DNA of 64,000 bases from MGIIb-O2 sp002494975 (GCA_028355015.1 JAOMRN010000003.1:62001-126000), one strand, 5' to 3'. Shown: positions 51,258 to 60,966, numbered from the stretch's first letter. The notes: generated by a model from the sequence alone, not told the origin. A program made the numbers and translations.

Positions 51258-52823
51258 ATGGATCAGATTGTCACAGATGAATACGGTCGTAAATTACGAT
51301 TAATCAATCCTGTAGATCTTTCATCTGCTCCTAATGATTTTCAATTATCTAGAGCCAGTAAACCCGTTAGAAGATATTTTTCTTTGCTGGGTAATTCTCT
51401 GCTAATGATATTCTTAGTACAGGCATTTTCTTTCCAAATATTTGGAATTCTTGAATTTGAACCATTGTATATCATTGGCTGTAGTTTTGTTACCCTTCCT
51501 TGTCTGGCGTTCCTTATTTTTCTGCATCGTCCTAAATTAGTCGAGGTTCGTTTGATTACTGCCTCTGAAGGAGGGATAAATTCACACGCTATTCCCGAGG
51601 GCGGTTCAATTCAGACCACTATGTCTAGTAAGATGACTAGATTTCTAGTCAGAGATGATTCAATAATTGATACACCTCCTTCTTTATGGGTTTGGTTAGT
51701 ATTCATCCTATCTTTAATTTTTTCATTTGCAATCGCAGTTGTTGAAATAATTGGGGGCGATTTAGGACTGATATTTTCTTATTTGATGGCATTACCAATG
51801 ATTTTAATCCTATTTTCAGTACCAGTTTATGCTTGGTGGGCTTCTTCTACATCTTGGATCGGAATTCCAACACGATTGAGAGATGCGGAGTCATGGTTAA
51901 TCGCCGGAATGGCAGCAGGTATCCCTGCTATCATAGTGAACAGTTGGTTAACTCCTAATTTAGTCCCTTCATCTTGGTCATTATCTTCGCAGGATTTCAT
52001 CACTTATACACTGAGTGCCCCTATCGGTGAAGAAATATTCAAATTTTTCGCGATATTATGTTTTATTTCATCAATAAAGGGGCCCAAAAGTGGTTTTCAA
52101 GTTGGTTTTACTGTTGGCCTAGGATTTGCGATTTCAGAAAATTTCTCTTACCTTGTATCCTCTTATGGAGGGGGTGGATTTGCTGGCCTTTTTATAACTT
52201 CATTAATTCGTGGAATTGGTTCGATACCGGGTCATGCAGTTTGGACTTCTTTTAGCGGTGCTGCTTTGGGTTGGTGGTTAAGTGAATCGAAAAATAAGGC
52301 ACAAATAAATTTGTTAATTCATCGATTTACCTCTAAATCTATGGATTTAATTGAAAGTATAGGTATTGACATTGATATGGACGGCGATAGTTCGGGATAT
52401 GATGGTCCTGAATATTCTATAGTTCAGGCTATTCATGATGTGGAAACAGACAATCAATCTCCAAGTTGGACGATTTCAGAAAATAAGATTGATTCAATTT
52501 CGACTTCTCTAATTTCTAATGGTAGCTATTTTTCGTCTAGTAAGGGTAATTTTACAATCAAGAAAAAATCAAATGATTTACAGAGTGTTTCTAAATTTAA
52601 GATAATCCCTCCTAAATCATTATTCTGGGGAGTATTAATTGCTATACTAGGGCACTCATTTTGGAACGGTTCAGGGATAATAATCAGTGAATTGGGTGCT
52701 GATTTAGGTTTTAGTGAAAACTTAGTAATTGGTATTTCTCTATTATGGATAATTATTATGGTTATTACGGTAATCTTTGTGTCTTCATTATTAATGAGGG
52801 GGATAAGTTCTCTCTCTGAATAA
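51258..52823 (+). CDS. PrsW-family intramembrane glutamic protease-like protein
   Basis: The 521-residue membrane protein has the PrsW active-site pattern: GEEIFKF (Glu258-Glu259), ISEN (Glu294), PGHAVW (His326) and a late LGHSFWNG (His466), within about eight or nine helices. Related proteins cleave membrane substrates such as anti-sigma factors. An insertion of about 110 residues (345-455) between helices is polar and serine-rich. ATG 51258 follows AGGTGAG. Target unknown. Confidence 0.8.
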   Translation: MDQIVTDEYGRKLRLINPVDLSSAPNDFQLSRASKPVRRYFSLLGNSLLMIFLVQAFSFQIFGILEFEPLYIIGCSFVTLPCLAFLIFLHRPKLVEVRLITASEGGINSHAIPEGGSIQTTMSSKMTRFLVRDDSIIDTPPSLWVWLVFILSLIFSFAIAVVEIIGGDLGLIFSYLMALPMILILFSVPVYAWWASSTSWIGIPTRLRDAESWLIAGMAAGIPAIIVNSWLTPNLVPSSWSLSSQDFITYTLSAPIGEEIFKFFAILCFISSIKGPKSGFQVGFTVGLGFAISENFSYLVSSYGGGGFAGLFITSLIRGIGSIPGHAVWTSFSGAALGWWLSESKNKAQINLLIHRFTSKSMDLIESIGIDIDMDGDSSGYDGPEYSIVQAIHDVETDNQSPSWTISENKIDSISTSLISNGSYFSSSKGNFTIKKKSNDLQSVSKFKIIPPKSLFWGVLIAILGHSFWNGSGIIISELGADLGFSENLVIGISLLWIIIMVITVIFVSSLLMRGISSLSE

Positions 52824-52903
52824 CACAGTACTTTCACCTAGGTTCGACTTTCTTTCTCCGAATCCTTCATGACTAACTGTATTAGCAGGAAGTTTAGGTG
52901 TTA

Positions 52904-53641
52904 ATGTTGGATTTGACTGATGACCAACTTATTTCTCTTGGTCTTGTAGTAACATTACTGGTTTTTTCTCGAGCTAAAGATCTTCTAGATATTAGTGGAA
53001 TATTGGCTGCTACATTCACTGGACTGACAGTTTCTCTCTTAGGTCATTGGACTTGGTTGGTGGCACTATTTGTTTTCCTCGTAACAGGCTCATTAGCAAC
53101 TAAGTGGAAGATGGAAGAAAAGAAAGCACTTTCTTTAGAAGAAGCAAATGAAGGCCTCAGGGGATGGCGTAACGTTATAGCAAACGGGGGGGCAGTCTCT
53201 TTAGTTGCAATATACAACTTTTTTTATCCTGGTGAAGAATGGATATATTTAGCTGCGATATCTAGTATCTCAGTTGCTTTATCTGATACTTTAGCCTCAG
53301 AAATAGGTTCTTTAGACCTGAGGACTCGAAGTATAACTAATCTCCAGTCAGTACCCGCAGGCACTAATGGGGGGATGTCTCCCACTGGAACCGTTGCTGC
53401 CTTTGCAGGTGCATTGATAATAGGTATCGTAGGTGTTATGTTTTCACCCGATGATTCAACAATTTCACAGATTAATTTGTTACTTTTGATAACAATTATT
53501 GGTTGGCTTGGTTGTCAAGTTGATTCACTTCTAGGCGCATTATTGGAGAACAGAGGCTACCTCGGAAAACATAGTGTGAATTTTCTTGCAACATTCTCTG
53601 GAGTATTTATGGCATTATTTTTCTATAGCCAATTACTTTGA
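52904..53641 (+). CDS. DUF92 family integral membrane protein (VTE6-like)
   Basis: The 245-residue protein has about six membrane helices and the DUF92 features LATKWKMEEKK, SLEEANEGLRGWRNVIANGG, SDTLASEIG and QSVPAGTNGGMSPTGTVAA. The plant relative VTE6 is a phytyl-phosphate kinase; an isoprenoid-alcohol phosphate kinase role is conceivable here but unproven. ATG 52904 is preferred to the upstream GTG because of TTTAGGTG spacing. Confidence 0.82.
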   Translation: MLDLTDDQLISLGLVVTLLVFSRAKDLLDISGILAATFTGLTVSLLGHWTWLVALFVFLVTGSLATKWKMEEKKALSLEEANEGLRGWRNVIANGGAVSLVAIYNFFYPGEEWIYLAAISSISVALSDTLASEIGSLDLRTRSITNLQSVPAGTNGGMSPTGTVAAFAGALIIGIVGVMFSPDDSTISQINLLLLITIIGWLGCQVDSLLGALLENRGYLGKHSVNFLATFSGVFMALFFYSQLL

Positions 53642-53686
53642 AGCATTATGCGTTGGTTTTGATTAATAGTAGGTCGTGGCGAGAGT

Positions 53687-56017
53687 ATGAGTGGTAGAAG
53701 GTCAAACAAGGCGTTTGTATCATTATCTTTGTTTTTGCTCATTATTCTCTCTTTTACTAATATGTCGTCAGCCCAAATAATAGCGCCTGAAGGGCCTGGT
53801 ATAGAGTGGGAGAAACCGGAAAGTCATCGCCTTTTTCTGAAAGGAGATTCAGGCAGCCCATATTTAGATAATAATTGGAGTTCTTTGACGGGCCAGCCAA
53901 TAGGTTCTATTGATTTTCAGAAAACTGCAGGGCCACAGAATCTAATAGATATTCAATCTGCACCGTTGGAAGAAGATTTAGATTTTAATGGAAATATAAG
54001 CATACGTCTTTTTGCATCTCTGGATGTTGCCAATGATGGTTGTAGATTCACAAATGTATTACCCGATTCTCCCCTAGGTTCTGAAACAAAATTTTCAGTA
54101 TCTCTTTCATTAGGTAATAATCAAGTTTTATCCTCTGTTGAGAGTAATTCAATAGTAATGGAAGAATCATTTACTTTGGCTCATGAATTCCTTGTTGATG
54201 CTAATAACGTCAATGTCAGCCTTCAGAAAGGTGATTTAGTAGGCTTAAAGATTGATGTAATACATGATTGCGTGCAAACAGGAGTGCTATGGTGGGATAC
54301 CTATGATGCCATCACGGGAATTGAATTTAAGGGGGAATTAATTTATCCCGAGCTTGATGAAACCGTTGATCCTAATGGTATAATTAGGGTGGAATTCACT
54401 CCTAACTCGCCTTGGGGGAATGACCTTTACATATCTCAAGTATTGGAAGTAATAGGTCCTGTAGAATGGGCAGACCTCATTCACGGCAATGCAGATGAAG
54501 ATACTAGATTAGATCATTTTGAAATTCCTCACGGATATAGGACAGATGAATTCAATCGAACAGTATTTACTTGGTCTTCTCCAAAATCATTGTCACCTGG
54601 GAAATATATGGTAGATAGTTGTTACAAATTATCAGATCAAGATCCTGGGGAAAGTTGTGACTTAGTAGGTGTATTGAGATTTGAAGTATTGGAACCTGAA
54701 AAGGCATTATTGAATGGAACTTGGGCTGCAATATTAATCCCACTAGGAATTATTGCATGGATTGGAATTTCAATGAAAGACGCTATGTTGCCTCTTCCTG
54801 CATATGGGGTAATTTTACTACTTGCCTTGACTACTTTAGGACCTGCATTGAACCTACCTGACATAGATTTTGATGAACCGAGAATGGAGGGGGCCGCTCC
54901 ATCATTTTCATTGTATGAACATGGTTCTGAATCTGAATTAGTTGAATTAAGTGAATTAATGTCAGATTATGATGCAATAGTAGTTGGTTTATTCACTCCA
55001 AGTTCTCCAAATGCAGGGATTCAGAGAGTTGACTTTGAACTAGCTCAGAATACAATTGGAAGCGATGTTGCCTTTCTTCAAATTGCTACCGGGGAAGGAG
55101 TTAATAGTTTAGATCTTGAAGAACTGGTAAGTGAAATTAATGGTAGTTGGCCGGTACTAATGGATGATGCAGATTCTACCATCGGGAAGTCATTTCCTAG
55201 TAAGGCCTCTGATGCTGTTTTTATCATTGATTCAGCCGGATTTATTTCCTCATGGAAGGCAGGTGTAATGTCATCTCAATCTATTGAAGATGCTGTCGAA
55301 TCCTCTTATTTAGGGTCAGGTCAAAACCCATTAGATATCTTTGGACTTATCCTCAGTACTACATTTTTACCCTTAATAATTTTAGCCATGCCTAGGGGAG
55401 ATAAGTATAAACTTCCTGATTCTCCTCTTATACCAGGCGCAGGAATTGTGTTAACGCTATATGCATCTAGTATTGGATTCGCAGTTTGGGCTCTTCCAGT
55501 AGCGTTATTTTCTTCTTTTGGTTTGGGTTCTTATTGGATATATATTGAATTAATACTTAGCGCATTATTATTTTATCATGGATTCTCAATGCTATTTAGA
55601 GGAGGTATCAAAGAAATTGAGATTATTGGCAAGTACGTATACTCAAAACTTCCAGATGGATATCGGGACTGGAGAAAAGAAAATCGATTTTTAGATGATC
55701 TTCATCTAGGATTATGGGTTGCATGGTTACTGTGGCTAAGGGCACCAAGTACAATTCCTCAAGCAATTGGGGCAGTTGCAAGATCGGGTCTTTTAGGAGT
55801 ATTAATTTGCATATTATTCTTCATTGGTTACTCAATAATGGCAGGAGTTGTAGTAGTCACCTTTGGAATTATAGCATCACTTCCTGGAGATATTTCTCGT
55901 ATAATGGGGTCTCTTAGTGTGGGGTTAAGGCCTCGCGCTTGGGGATTGGCATGTGCAGTGCTTGGGCTTTGGATATTTTTCAGCATAATCGTCGGCCCAA
56001 TTATGATAATATTGTAG
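53687..56017 (+). CDS. Large membrane protein with a thioredoxin-fold-like domain lacking CxxC
   Basis: After a signal peptide (LFLLIILSFTNMSSA), residues 30-345 form a secreted beta-rich region. One helix pair follows (about 355-395), then a thioredoxin/peroxiredoxin-like domain (about 400-520) with APSFSLYEHG, IVVGLFTPSSPNAG where TlpA-type proteins usually carry CxxC, and AVFIIDSAGFI. Four or five membrane helices follow, ending in FGIIASLPGDI...SVGL. Redox chemistry is unlikely without the cysteines. No whole-protein family recognised. Confidence 0.6.
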   Translation: MSGRRSNKAFVSLSLFLLIILSFTNMSSAQIIAPEGPGIEWEKPESHRLFLKGDSGSPYLDNNWSSLTGQPIGSIDFQKTAGPQNLIDIQSAPLEEDLDFNGNISIRLFASLDVANDGCRFTNVLPDSPLGSETKFSVSLSLGNNQVLSSVESNSIVMEESFTLAHEFLVDANNVNVSLQKGDLVGLKIDVIHDCVQTGVLWWDTYDAITGIEFKGELIYPELDETVDPNGIIRVEFTPNSPWGNDLYISQVLEVIGPVEWADLIHGNADEDTRLDHFEIPHGYRTDEFNRTVFTWSSPKSLSPGKYMVDSCYKLSDQDPGESCDLVGVLRFEVLEPEKALLNGTWAAILIPLGIIAWIGISMKDAMLPLPAYGVILLLALTTLGPALNLPDIDFDEPRMEGAAPSFSLYEHGSESELVELSELMSDYDAIVVGLFTPSSPNAGIQRVDFELAQNTIGSDVAFLQIATGEGVNSLDLEELVSEINGSWPVLMDDADSTIGKSFPSKASDAVFIIDSAGFISSWKAGVMSSQSIEDAVESSYLGSGQNPLDIFGLILSTTFLPLIILAMPRGDKYKLPDSPLIPGAGIVLTLYASSIGFAVWALPVALFSSFGLGSYWIYIELILSALLFYHGFSMLFRGGIKEIEIIGKYVYSKLPDGYRDWRKENRFLDDLHLGLWVAWLLWLRAPSTIPQAIGAVARSGLLGVLICILFFIGYSIMAGVVVVTFGIIASLPGDISRIMGSLSVGLRPRAWGLACAVLGLWIFFSIIVGPIMIIL

Positions 56018-56090
56018 ATTTTTTATTATATTTTAGAATCTCTAGACCGAGACCATCATAAGAGTGATGTCTTTCGACAGGAATACCCTT

Positions 56091-56279
56091 GGGGGTATAG
56101 TATAACTTGGTAGTACAGCGGGCTCCAGTTGCACGGGAATGACGACGAATAAGTGATCTGATGGTATTGATGACCAACTGGAGCGCTGACCTGTCGCAAC
56201 CCGAGAGCGTGCAATTGCCAAGTGCACGCTGAGCGGAAGATACCCGCTGATCTGGGTTCAAATCCCAGTGCCCCCACCA
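56091..56279 (+). tRNA. tRNA-Trp (CCA anticodon) with ~113-base intron
   Basis: Exons fold as tRNA-Trp: acceptor GGGGGTA/TGCCCCC, D-arm GTAT/GTAC, anticodon stem GCGGG/CCCGC with loop CTCCAGA (anticodon CCA at 56125-56127), T-arm CTGGG-TTCAAAT-CCCAG and encoded CCA. An intron of about 113 bases (56129-56241) follows position 37, the usual archaeal site. It contains a C/D guide RNA and an extra hairpin GCGTGCA/TGCACGC (56207-56229). A box C/D intron in tRNA-Trp is a known euryarchaeal feature. Confidence 0.93.
56139..56189 (+). ncRNA. Box C/D guide RNA inside the tRNA-Trp intron
   Basis: Four boxes are perfectly spaced: C ATGACGA (56139-56145), D' CTGA (56158-56161), C' TGATGA (56168-56173) and D CTGA (56186-56189), with 12-base spacers before D' and D. 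The flanks ACGGG and CCTGT can pair to close a kink-turn. The D guide CAACTGGAGC is fully complementary to GCTCCAGTTG at 56122-56131. By the rule of five, it places 2'-O-methylation on C34, the first anticodon base. The target of the D' guide was not found in this tRNA. Confidence 0.88.
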
Positions 56280-56364
56280 TATTTTTTAAACACATAATAG
56301 TTTTCTTATTTTTTCATACTATTAGGGGTAGGGTTGAAGGAGAACATACATTTGCCAGAGTATA

Positions 56365-58470
56365 ATGAATCGCCGAGTGGTTGCAATTTTTGCTGTGTTC
56401 TTATTGGCAGCCCCATTAACCGGAAGTCTCGCCCAAGGAGACCCTGACTCGGAAAAATCTGACAATTTGCAAATTTCTCTTCTAGGTCAATCAAGAGATG
56501 TTCCCTATCAGCAGCCTATTTCTTGGGATGAGTCAACTCTTTGGTGGGAAGTCACTTCTATGGATGCCGATAGGAATGGAATACATGATTCACTCCAGTC
56601 TGAAACTGGAATTGTCAATCTAGGTATTTCTTATTCGAGAGATGTTACCGATTTAGATATTCAGAAACTTTCTAAATTAGGCATTAATGTAAATTTAGAA
56701 CTCCCAGTAGTTAATGCTCTATTAATTGGTGGTATTCACAGTAATCAGATAGAGATTATTTCCCAACTTGAGGGGGTAGTTATGGTTGAACATTATGGTT
56801 CTGTGGTATTTTACGGGGATATCCAAACACCGGCAGTCAAAGCTCGAAACTCTTCTGAGCATCCAGTGGGGGCGTGGGACCTTGGAGTTAGCGGCCAAGG
56901 CATGAATATCGCTCTTGTAGACACAGGAGTAGATAATGAACATCCAGGTTTGAGTGATAAATTCGTTGCTGGTTATGATGCGGTTTGTTATGTTCATACT
57001 GATCCTACATGTCTTCTCTCAAACCCTCTTAGAGAGGATGATGGTTCCTTTGATCCAGATGATGGAAATCAGCATGGCACCGCATGTATGGGGATGGCAA
57101 GCGCAACTGGGATAGAAGCAGATGGCTCCCAATCTAATTTCTATGGTTCTGCACCTAATGCAACTCTCGTTGACATTAGAATTGGTACTGACGTTGGTGC
57201 GGGCCCATTTGAAAATTATCTACTAGAACAAGAATTCTATGAATCTGCTATGAACGGTTTACAATGGGTAATTGATCATCATGATGATGCTTGGCCTGGG
57301 GTCTCAGAAGAATATTATGGGATTGATATTATTTCTTTGTCATGGGGAATCACTAGTCATGAAAGCGGTGGTTCAGACGGCTCAGATATGCATAGTAGGA
57401 TATTAGATGAAGCAATGAATGCAGGGATAATTGTTTCAGTCGCAGCTGGTAATGATGGGCCTGATAATGAAGGGCTTTCAGGAATGGGTTCATCTGATTT
57501 ATCGGTAACAGTTGGTGCGACAGATGACCAAAATACAATCAACAGAGAAGATGATACAGTAGCGGGATATTCTTCAAGAGGGCCAAGGAAGGATAATGGT
57601 GATGGTAATCCTCTTAATGAGTTAAAGCCTGAAATTAGTGCACCCGGATCTAACATTATTCAGGCTGAAGGATGCGTTACGAGTGGTAGTTGTTCAAATC
57701 TAATTGGTGACGCATCAAGTAATACATATACCAGTCGAGGTTCAGGAACTTCATATGCTACTCCTTCTGTTTCTGGAGTCATGGCTCTAGTCTGGGAAGC
57801 AAATGAAAATTTAACTACTATGCAACTGAAAGAAGTTTTGAAGCAAACATCTGAGAGACGTGGTGAACCGAGTGCTCCTGATGTCGACCCATATTGGAAC
57901 AGAGATTTTGGATATGGGATGATTGATGCTTATTCAGCGACAAAACTTGCGATGTATTTGAAGGAGAATGGTATTACAGAATTAATCGATCCTTCAATTC
58001 AGAATCATTTATTATCAAAAAATGATAATAATACAATACAATTAACTGGTCACTCATGGAGCCAATCAGGTTCAGTTGAATCTGTTAAATTTAGAATAGA
58101 CGGCGGATCTTGGTATGATGCTAATTTCAATTCATCAATTACAGAAGTCTCAGCATTAACTCCATTTGAATGGTACGTTAATATTGATTCAAATAAATTA
58201 TCTGAAGGAAATCACACATTAGAAGTAACTGCTTTCTCATCCACTGGTCAATCGCTCCCGGTTACAGTCCTGATTGAAGGAGAAGGTAATACGTCATCAT
58301 CTTACTCAATTCCTTCTTTCGTATATATCTTAGTTGCAGTTGTAGCTTTAATTTGGTTATCTGTTCTAATACTTTTGAGATACCAAAACGATAGCCAAAT
58401 CTCATCTCTAATTAACCGATTCAAACCTATAAACAATGATGATATTATTGATGCAGAAATAGTTGATTAA
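56365..58470 (+). CDS. Secreted, membrane-anchored subtilisin-like serine protease (S8)
   Basis: The 701-residue protein has a signal peptide (VVAIFAVFLLAAPLTGSLA), a propeptide-like region, and the catalytic domain with Asp186 (LVDTGVD), His237 (GNQHGTACMG), Asn363 (AAGNDGP) and Ser463 (GTSYATPSVSG). A beta-rich region (550-645) precedes a C-terminal membrane helix (VYILVAVVALIWLSVLILL) and a short cytosolic tail. It likely digests proteins at the cell surface, supplying the Dpp transporter. It follows the tRNA-Trp gene and a T-rich stretch. Confidence 0.93.
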   Translation: MNRRVVAIFAVFLLAAPLTGSLAQGDPDSEKSDNLQISLLGQSRDVPYQQPISWDESTLWWEVTSMDADRNGIHDSLQSETGIVNLGISYSRDVTDLDIQKLSKLGINVNLELPVVNALLIGGIHSNQIEIISQLEGVVMVEHYGSVVFYGDIQTPAVKARNSSEHPVGAWDLGVSGQGMNIALVDTGVDNEHPGLSDKFVAGYDAVCYVHTDPTCLLSNPLREDDGSFDPDDGNQHGTACMGMASATGIEADGSQSNFYGSAPNATLVDIRIGTDVGAGPFENYLLEQEFYESAMNGLQWVIDHHDDAWPGVSEEYYGIDIISLSWGITSHESGGSDGSDMHSRILDEAMNAGIIVSVAAGNDGPDNEGLSGMGSSDLSVTVGATDDQNTINREDDTVAGYSSRGPRKDNGDGNPLNELKPEISAPGSNIIQAEGCVTSGSCSNLIGDASSNTYTSRGSGTSYATPSVSGVMALVWEANENLTTMQLKEVLKQTSERRGEPSAPDVDPYWNRDFGYGMIDAYSATKLAMYLKENGITELIDPSIQNHLLSKNDNNTIQLTGHSWSQSGSVESVKFRIDGGSWYDANFNSSITEVSALTPFEWYVNIDSNKLSEGNHTLEVTAFSSTGQSLPVTVLIEGEGNTSSSYSIPSFVYILVAVVALIWLSVLILLRYQNDSQISSLINRFKPINNDDIIDAEIVD

Positions 58471-58522
58471 TGGAAGTTCTCGATACATCCCTTTCATATC
58501 ATCGTGTAGATGTCCGCAGGTC

Positions 58523-59665
58523 GTGGTGCGCTTCTCTGACAGAGCAAATAGCATTCGACCGACAGGGGTTAGACGTATGTTTGACCTTGCAGGCGATGAT
58601 GCGATTCAATTCGGATTGGGTGAACCAGACTTTCAACCACCAAATGTAGCAATCAAGGCATTTTCTAGGGCCATGGAAGAAGGTAGGAATAAGTATACTA
58701 CTACTGCCGGGCTTCCTGATTTGAGGAAAAAAATCGCAGAATCATGGCATCATAGAGAATCTAGTCTTGATGAGTCTAATGTTTGTATTACTATGAGTGG
58801 AACAAATGCTCTATTGGACATATTTCTTGCACTAGTTAATCCAGGAGATAATGTATTAATCCCTGAACCTTACTTTCCCTTGTATCCTACTGATGTAGTA
58901 TTATGTGGCGGTGAGGCAAATATGTATCCTTGTTATTTCGAGAATGGTTTCGTCCCTCTTGTAGAAGATTTAGAATCAAGAATTAATGAGAATACGATTG
59001 CGATTTTGTATAATTTCCCTAGTAACCCTACTGGAGGTAATGTTACTGAGGAACAAAGGGATGTTCTTGTTCAATTTGCAAAAGATAATGATCTTTGGTT
59101 AATTACAGACGAGGTATATGACAAGATTGTTTATGATTCGGAACATGTTTCTTTCCTTGGAGCCGGATATGATAAAGTGATAATGATTAATTCATTTTCG
59201 AAAACATTTGCTATGACCGGTTGGAGAATCGGCTATTTGCTGTCTCCAGACTCAGATGCGATGGTCCAATTAACAAAAATGCAATATTATGTCACTGCAT
59301 GTAGTAATGATGCAATGCAATATGCAGTTCTTGAGGCGATGGAAAAAGCTAGTAATTACCCAAGTGAGATGTGTGCGGAATTTAAGGGTCGAAGAGATTT
59401 AATTTGTAAAAGACTTAACGCGATGCCTCGAGTTTCTTGTAATGTGCCTACGGGTGCATTTTATGTATTCCCTAAGTTCGATATCCCAGAGTATACTAGT
59501 GAAGAATTAGCAATGAAAATGCTAGAAGGCGGTGTTTTATGTTCACCTGGAACTGCCTTTGGGGCAGCTGGAGAAGGGCATCTTAGATTTGCTTATACAA
59601 TTGGTCGAGAAGATATATCTAGAGGTATGGATAGAGTGGAAGAAGTACTTTCGAAACTAGTTTAG
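58523..59665 (+). CDS. Class I/II PLP-dependent aminotransferase (aspartate-type)
   Basis: From GTG 58523 the protein starts VVRFSDRANSIRPTGVRRMFDLA, the usual opening of this aminotransferase group (SxRxxxxxPSxxR). PLP features are present: NFPSNPTGG, ITDEVYDKIVYD, and the lysine in NSFSKTFAMTGWRIGY, with final RFAYTIGRED. CATATC centred 26 bases upstream suggests a leaderless start. A frame from 58463 overlapping the protease stop is unlikely to be translated. Substrate (Asp, aromatic or other) is not fixed. Confidence 0.88.
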   Translation: MVRFSDRANSIRPTGVRRMFDLAGDDAIQFGLGEPDFQPPNVAIKAFSRAMEEGRNKYTTTAGLPDLRKKIAESWHHRESSLDESNVCITMSGTNALLDIFLALVNPGDNVLIPEPYFPLYPTDVVLCGGEANMYPCYFENGFVPLVEDLESRINENTIAILYNFPSNPTGGNVTEEQRDVLVQFAKDNDLWLITDEVYDKIVYDSEHVSFLGAGYDKVIMINSFSKTFAMTGWRIGYLLSPDSDAMVQLTKMQYYVTACSNDAMQYAVLEAMEKASNYPSEMCAEFKGRRDLICKRLNAMPRVSCNVPTGAFYVFPKFDIPEYTSEELAMKMLEGGVLCSPGTAFGAAGEGHLRFAYTIGREDISRGMDRVEEVLSKLV

Positions 59666-59673
59666 GCGATAAA

Positions 59674-59901
59674 ATGAGTTTGTTAGTTTCTTATTTCTCT
59701 GGTATAATAACACTGTTAGTTTCGTGGTATTTTTTGAAAGACTTAGTGGTACCAGTATCTATTATTTTTGTATTTTCTTCAACTTACCTTTACCTATTAG
59801 GTCCTAATGCTATCGCCTTTGCATTATGTCTTTGTAGCGGCTGGATTTTACTAAACCTATTTATTGAAAAAATACTGCCTATTTCTTCACCATCCGAATA
59901 A
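59674..59901 (+). CDS. Small two-to-three-helix membrane protein
   Basis: A 75-residue hydrophobic protein with helices SLLVSYFSGIITLLVSWYF, VPVSIIFVFSSTYLYLLG and AIAFALCLCSGWILLNLFI, eight bases after the aminotransferase stop. No family recognised. Its 3' end overlaps the convergent gene by 15 bases. Confidence 0.5.
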   Translation: MSLLVSYFSGIITLLVSWYFLKDLVVPVSIIFVFSSTYLYLLGPNAIAFALCLCSGWILLNLFIEKILPISSPSE

Positions 59902-60966
59902 ATCAGGGATATCAATCATCCTTTCTTCTTCATCTTGTTTTAAATCAGAATTAATTGTATCATTCTGAACTAAGATTTCTTCACTAATTTCTTCTTCATT
60001 AACTATTTCTTTAGGTTCTGGGAGACTTTGTTGAGAAAGATTTTCTAACTCCTCTTCTTTACTTTTCATCCAATCAGGGATTCCATTCGAACCTCCAAGT
60101 ACGCTTATTGTGGTGAAAGCAGCCATTGGTAAAACCGAAAGCGCTACGACAGAATCGATCGAAGATCCTTTAGGGATATCTGCATTAGGTGAAACCCAAC
60201 TCAGAAAAACACCTTCTAATTGTACATTATGCCATTGTGTAAGTTGAACGCCCAATGCATCTACTGAAAAGTCGAGAGTTAATCTTGCAATACTCCATAA
60301 GATGATTATAGGTAGAATCCAAGATACTTTTGTAATTCTCCAGAGTATATTCCTAAATCTTGCTGCAAATCCTATTAATTGTCGCGCGATGAATGGTTGA
60401 ATCCTGAATGCAATCCATAATCCCAAAATATATCCAATAATCCCTAATTCGAACGCACTTTCTTTTCTAATAAAATTCTCAGGGATGCCTTCCATGATTA
60501 TTATAGGAATTGAAATTAACAAAACTTGAGAAGGGACGGCGATTAACTGGAGGCCTCCATGAATTGCAAGCAATTCATTTTTATCACTTCTTATCCTATC
60601 GGAAACTAATCGGCTCATTTTCCCATAAGGACTCGAGTAGGACGCCATTTTTGCTCTATCGATGAGTTCTGGATCATACTTTCTTCTACTTAGCCCCAAT
60701 GCGGGTAGCCACCCTCCTCGCTCGACTACTGCTGTGGGCCTATAACCTCCGATAACTAAGGCTAGGAGTAAGCAAACGACCCCGTAAGTAAGTCCTGAAA
60801 CAATTATCCAATGTAATAACTCGAATTGTGGTGTCAAGGCATAAGTTTCTTCATTGAAGTGAATTAAGTGTGTTAATGAGAATCCAATTACTGGAATTAT
60901 GGTTATCTGAATGAATAGTATTAGACCTAAACCAAGTCTATGTGAAAGACTGGCTTTACCATTCAT
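59887..60966 (-). CDS. Hypothetical polytopic membrane protein
   Basis: From ATG 60966 the 359-residue protein has about six or seven membrane helices (for example LGLILFIQITIIPVIGFSL, LLHWIIVSGLTYGVVCLLLALVIGGY, SWILPIIILWSIARL). A conserved-looking loop reads WLPALGLSRRKYDPELIDRAKMASYSSPYGKMSRL. The C-terminal 75 residues are acidic and probably cytosolic. The upstream start at 61014 is less likely. Function unknown. Confidence 0.6.
   Translation of the reverse strand: MNGKASLSHRLGLGLILFIQITIIPVIGFSLTHLIHFNEETYALTPQFELLHWIIVSGLTYGVVCLLLALVIGGYRPTAVVERGGWLPALGLSRRKYDPELIDRAKMASYSSPYGKMSRLVSDRIRSDKNELLAIHGGLQLIAVPSQVLLISIPIIIMEGIPENFIRKESAFELGIIGYILGLWIAFRIQPFIARQLIGFAARFRNILWRITKVSWILPIIILWSIARLTLDFSVDALGVQLTQWHNVQLEGVFLSWVSPNADIPKGSSIDSVVALSVLPMAAFTTISVLGGSNGIPDWMKSKEEELENLSQQSLPEPKEIVNEEEISEEILVQNDTINSDLKQDEEERMIDIPDLFGW

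Noticed and set aside
51172..51302. Short 43-codon reading frame (MNRRSDEEPHRTPRV...) overlapping the PrsW-like start
   Set aside because: Overlaps a confident gene, has no ribosome site, and is too short to distinguish from chance.
56001..56295. Minus-strand reading frames covering the tRNA-Trp gene
   Set aside because: They lie over a structured tRNA and its intron; no start signal or family similarity.
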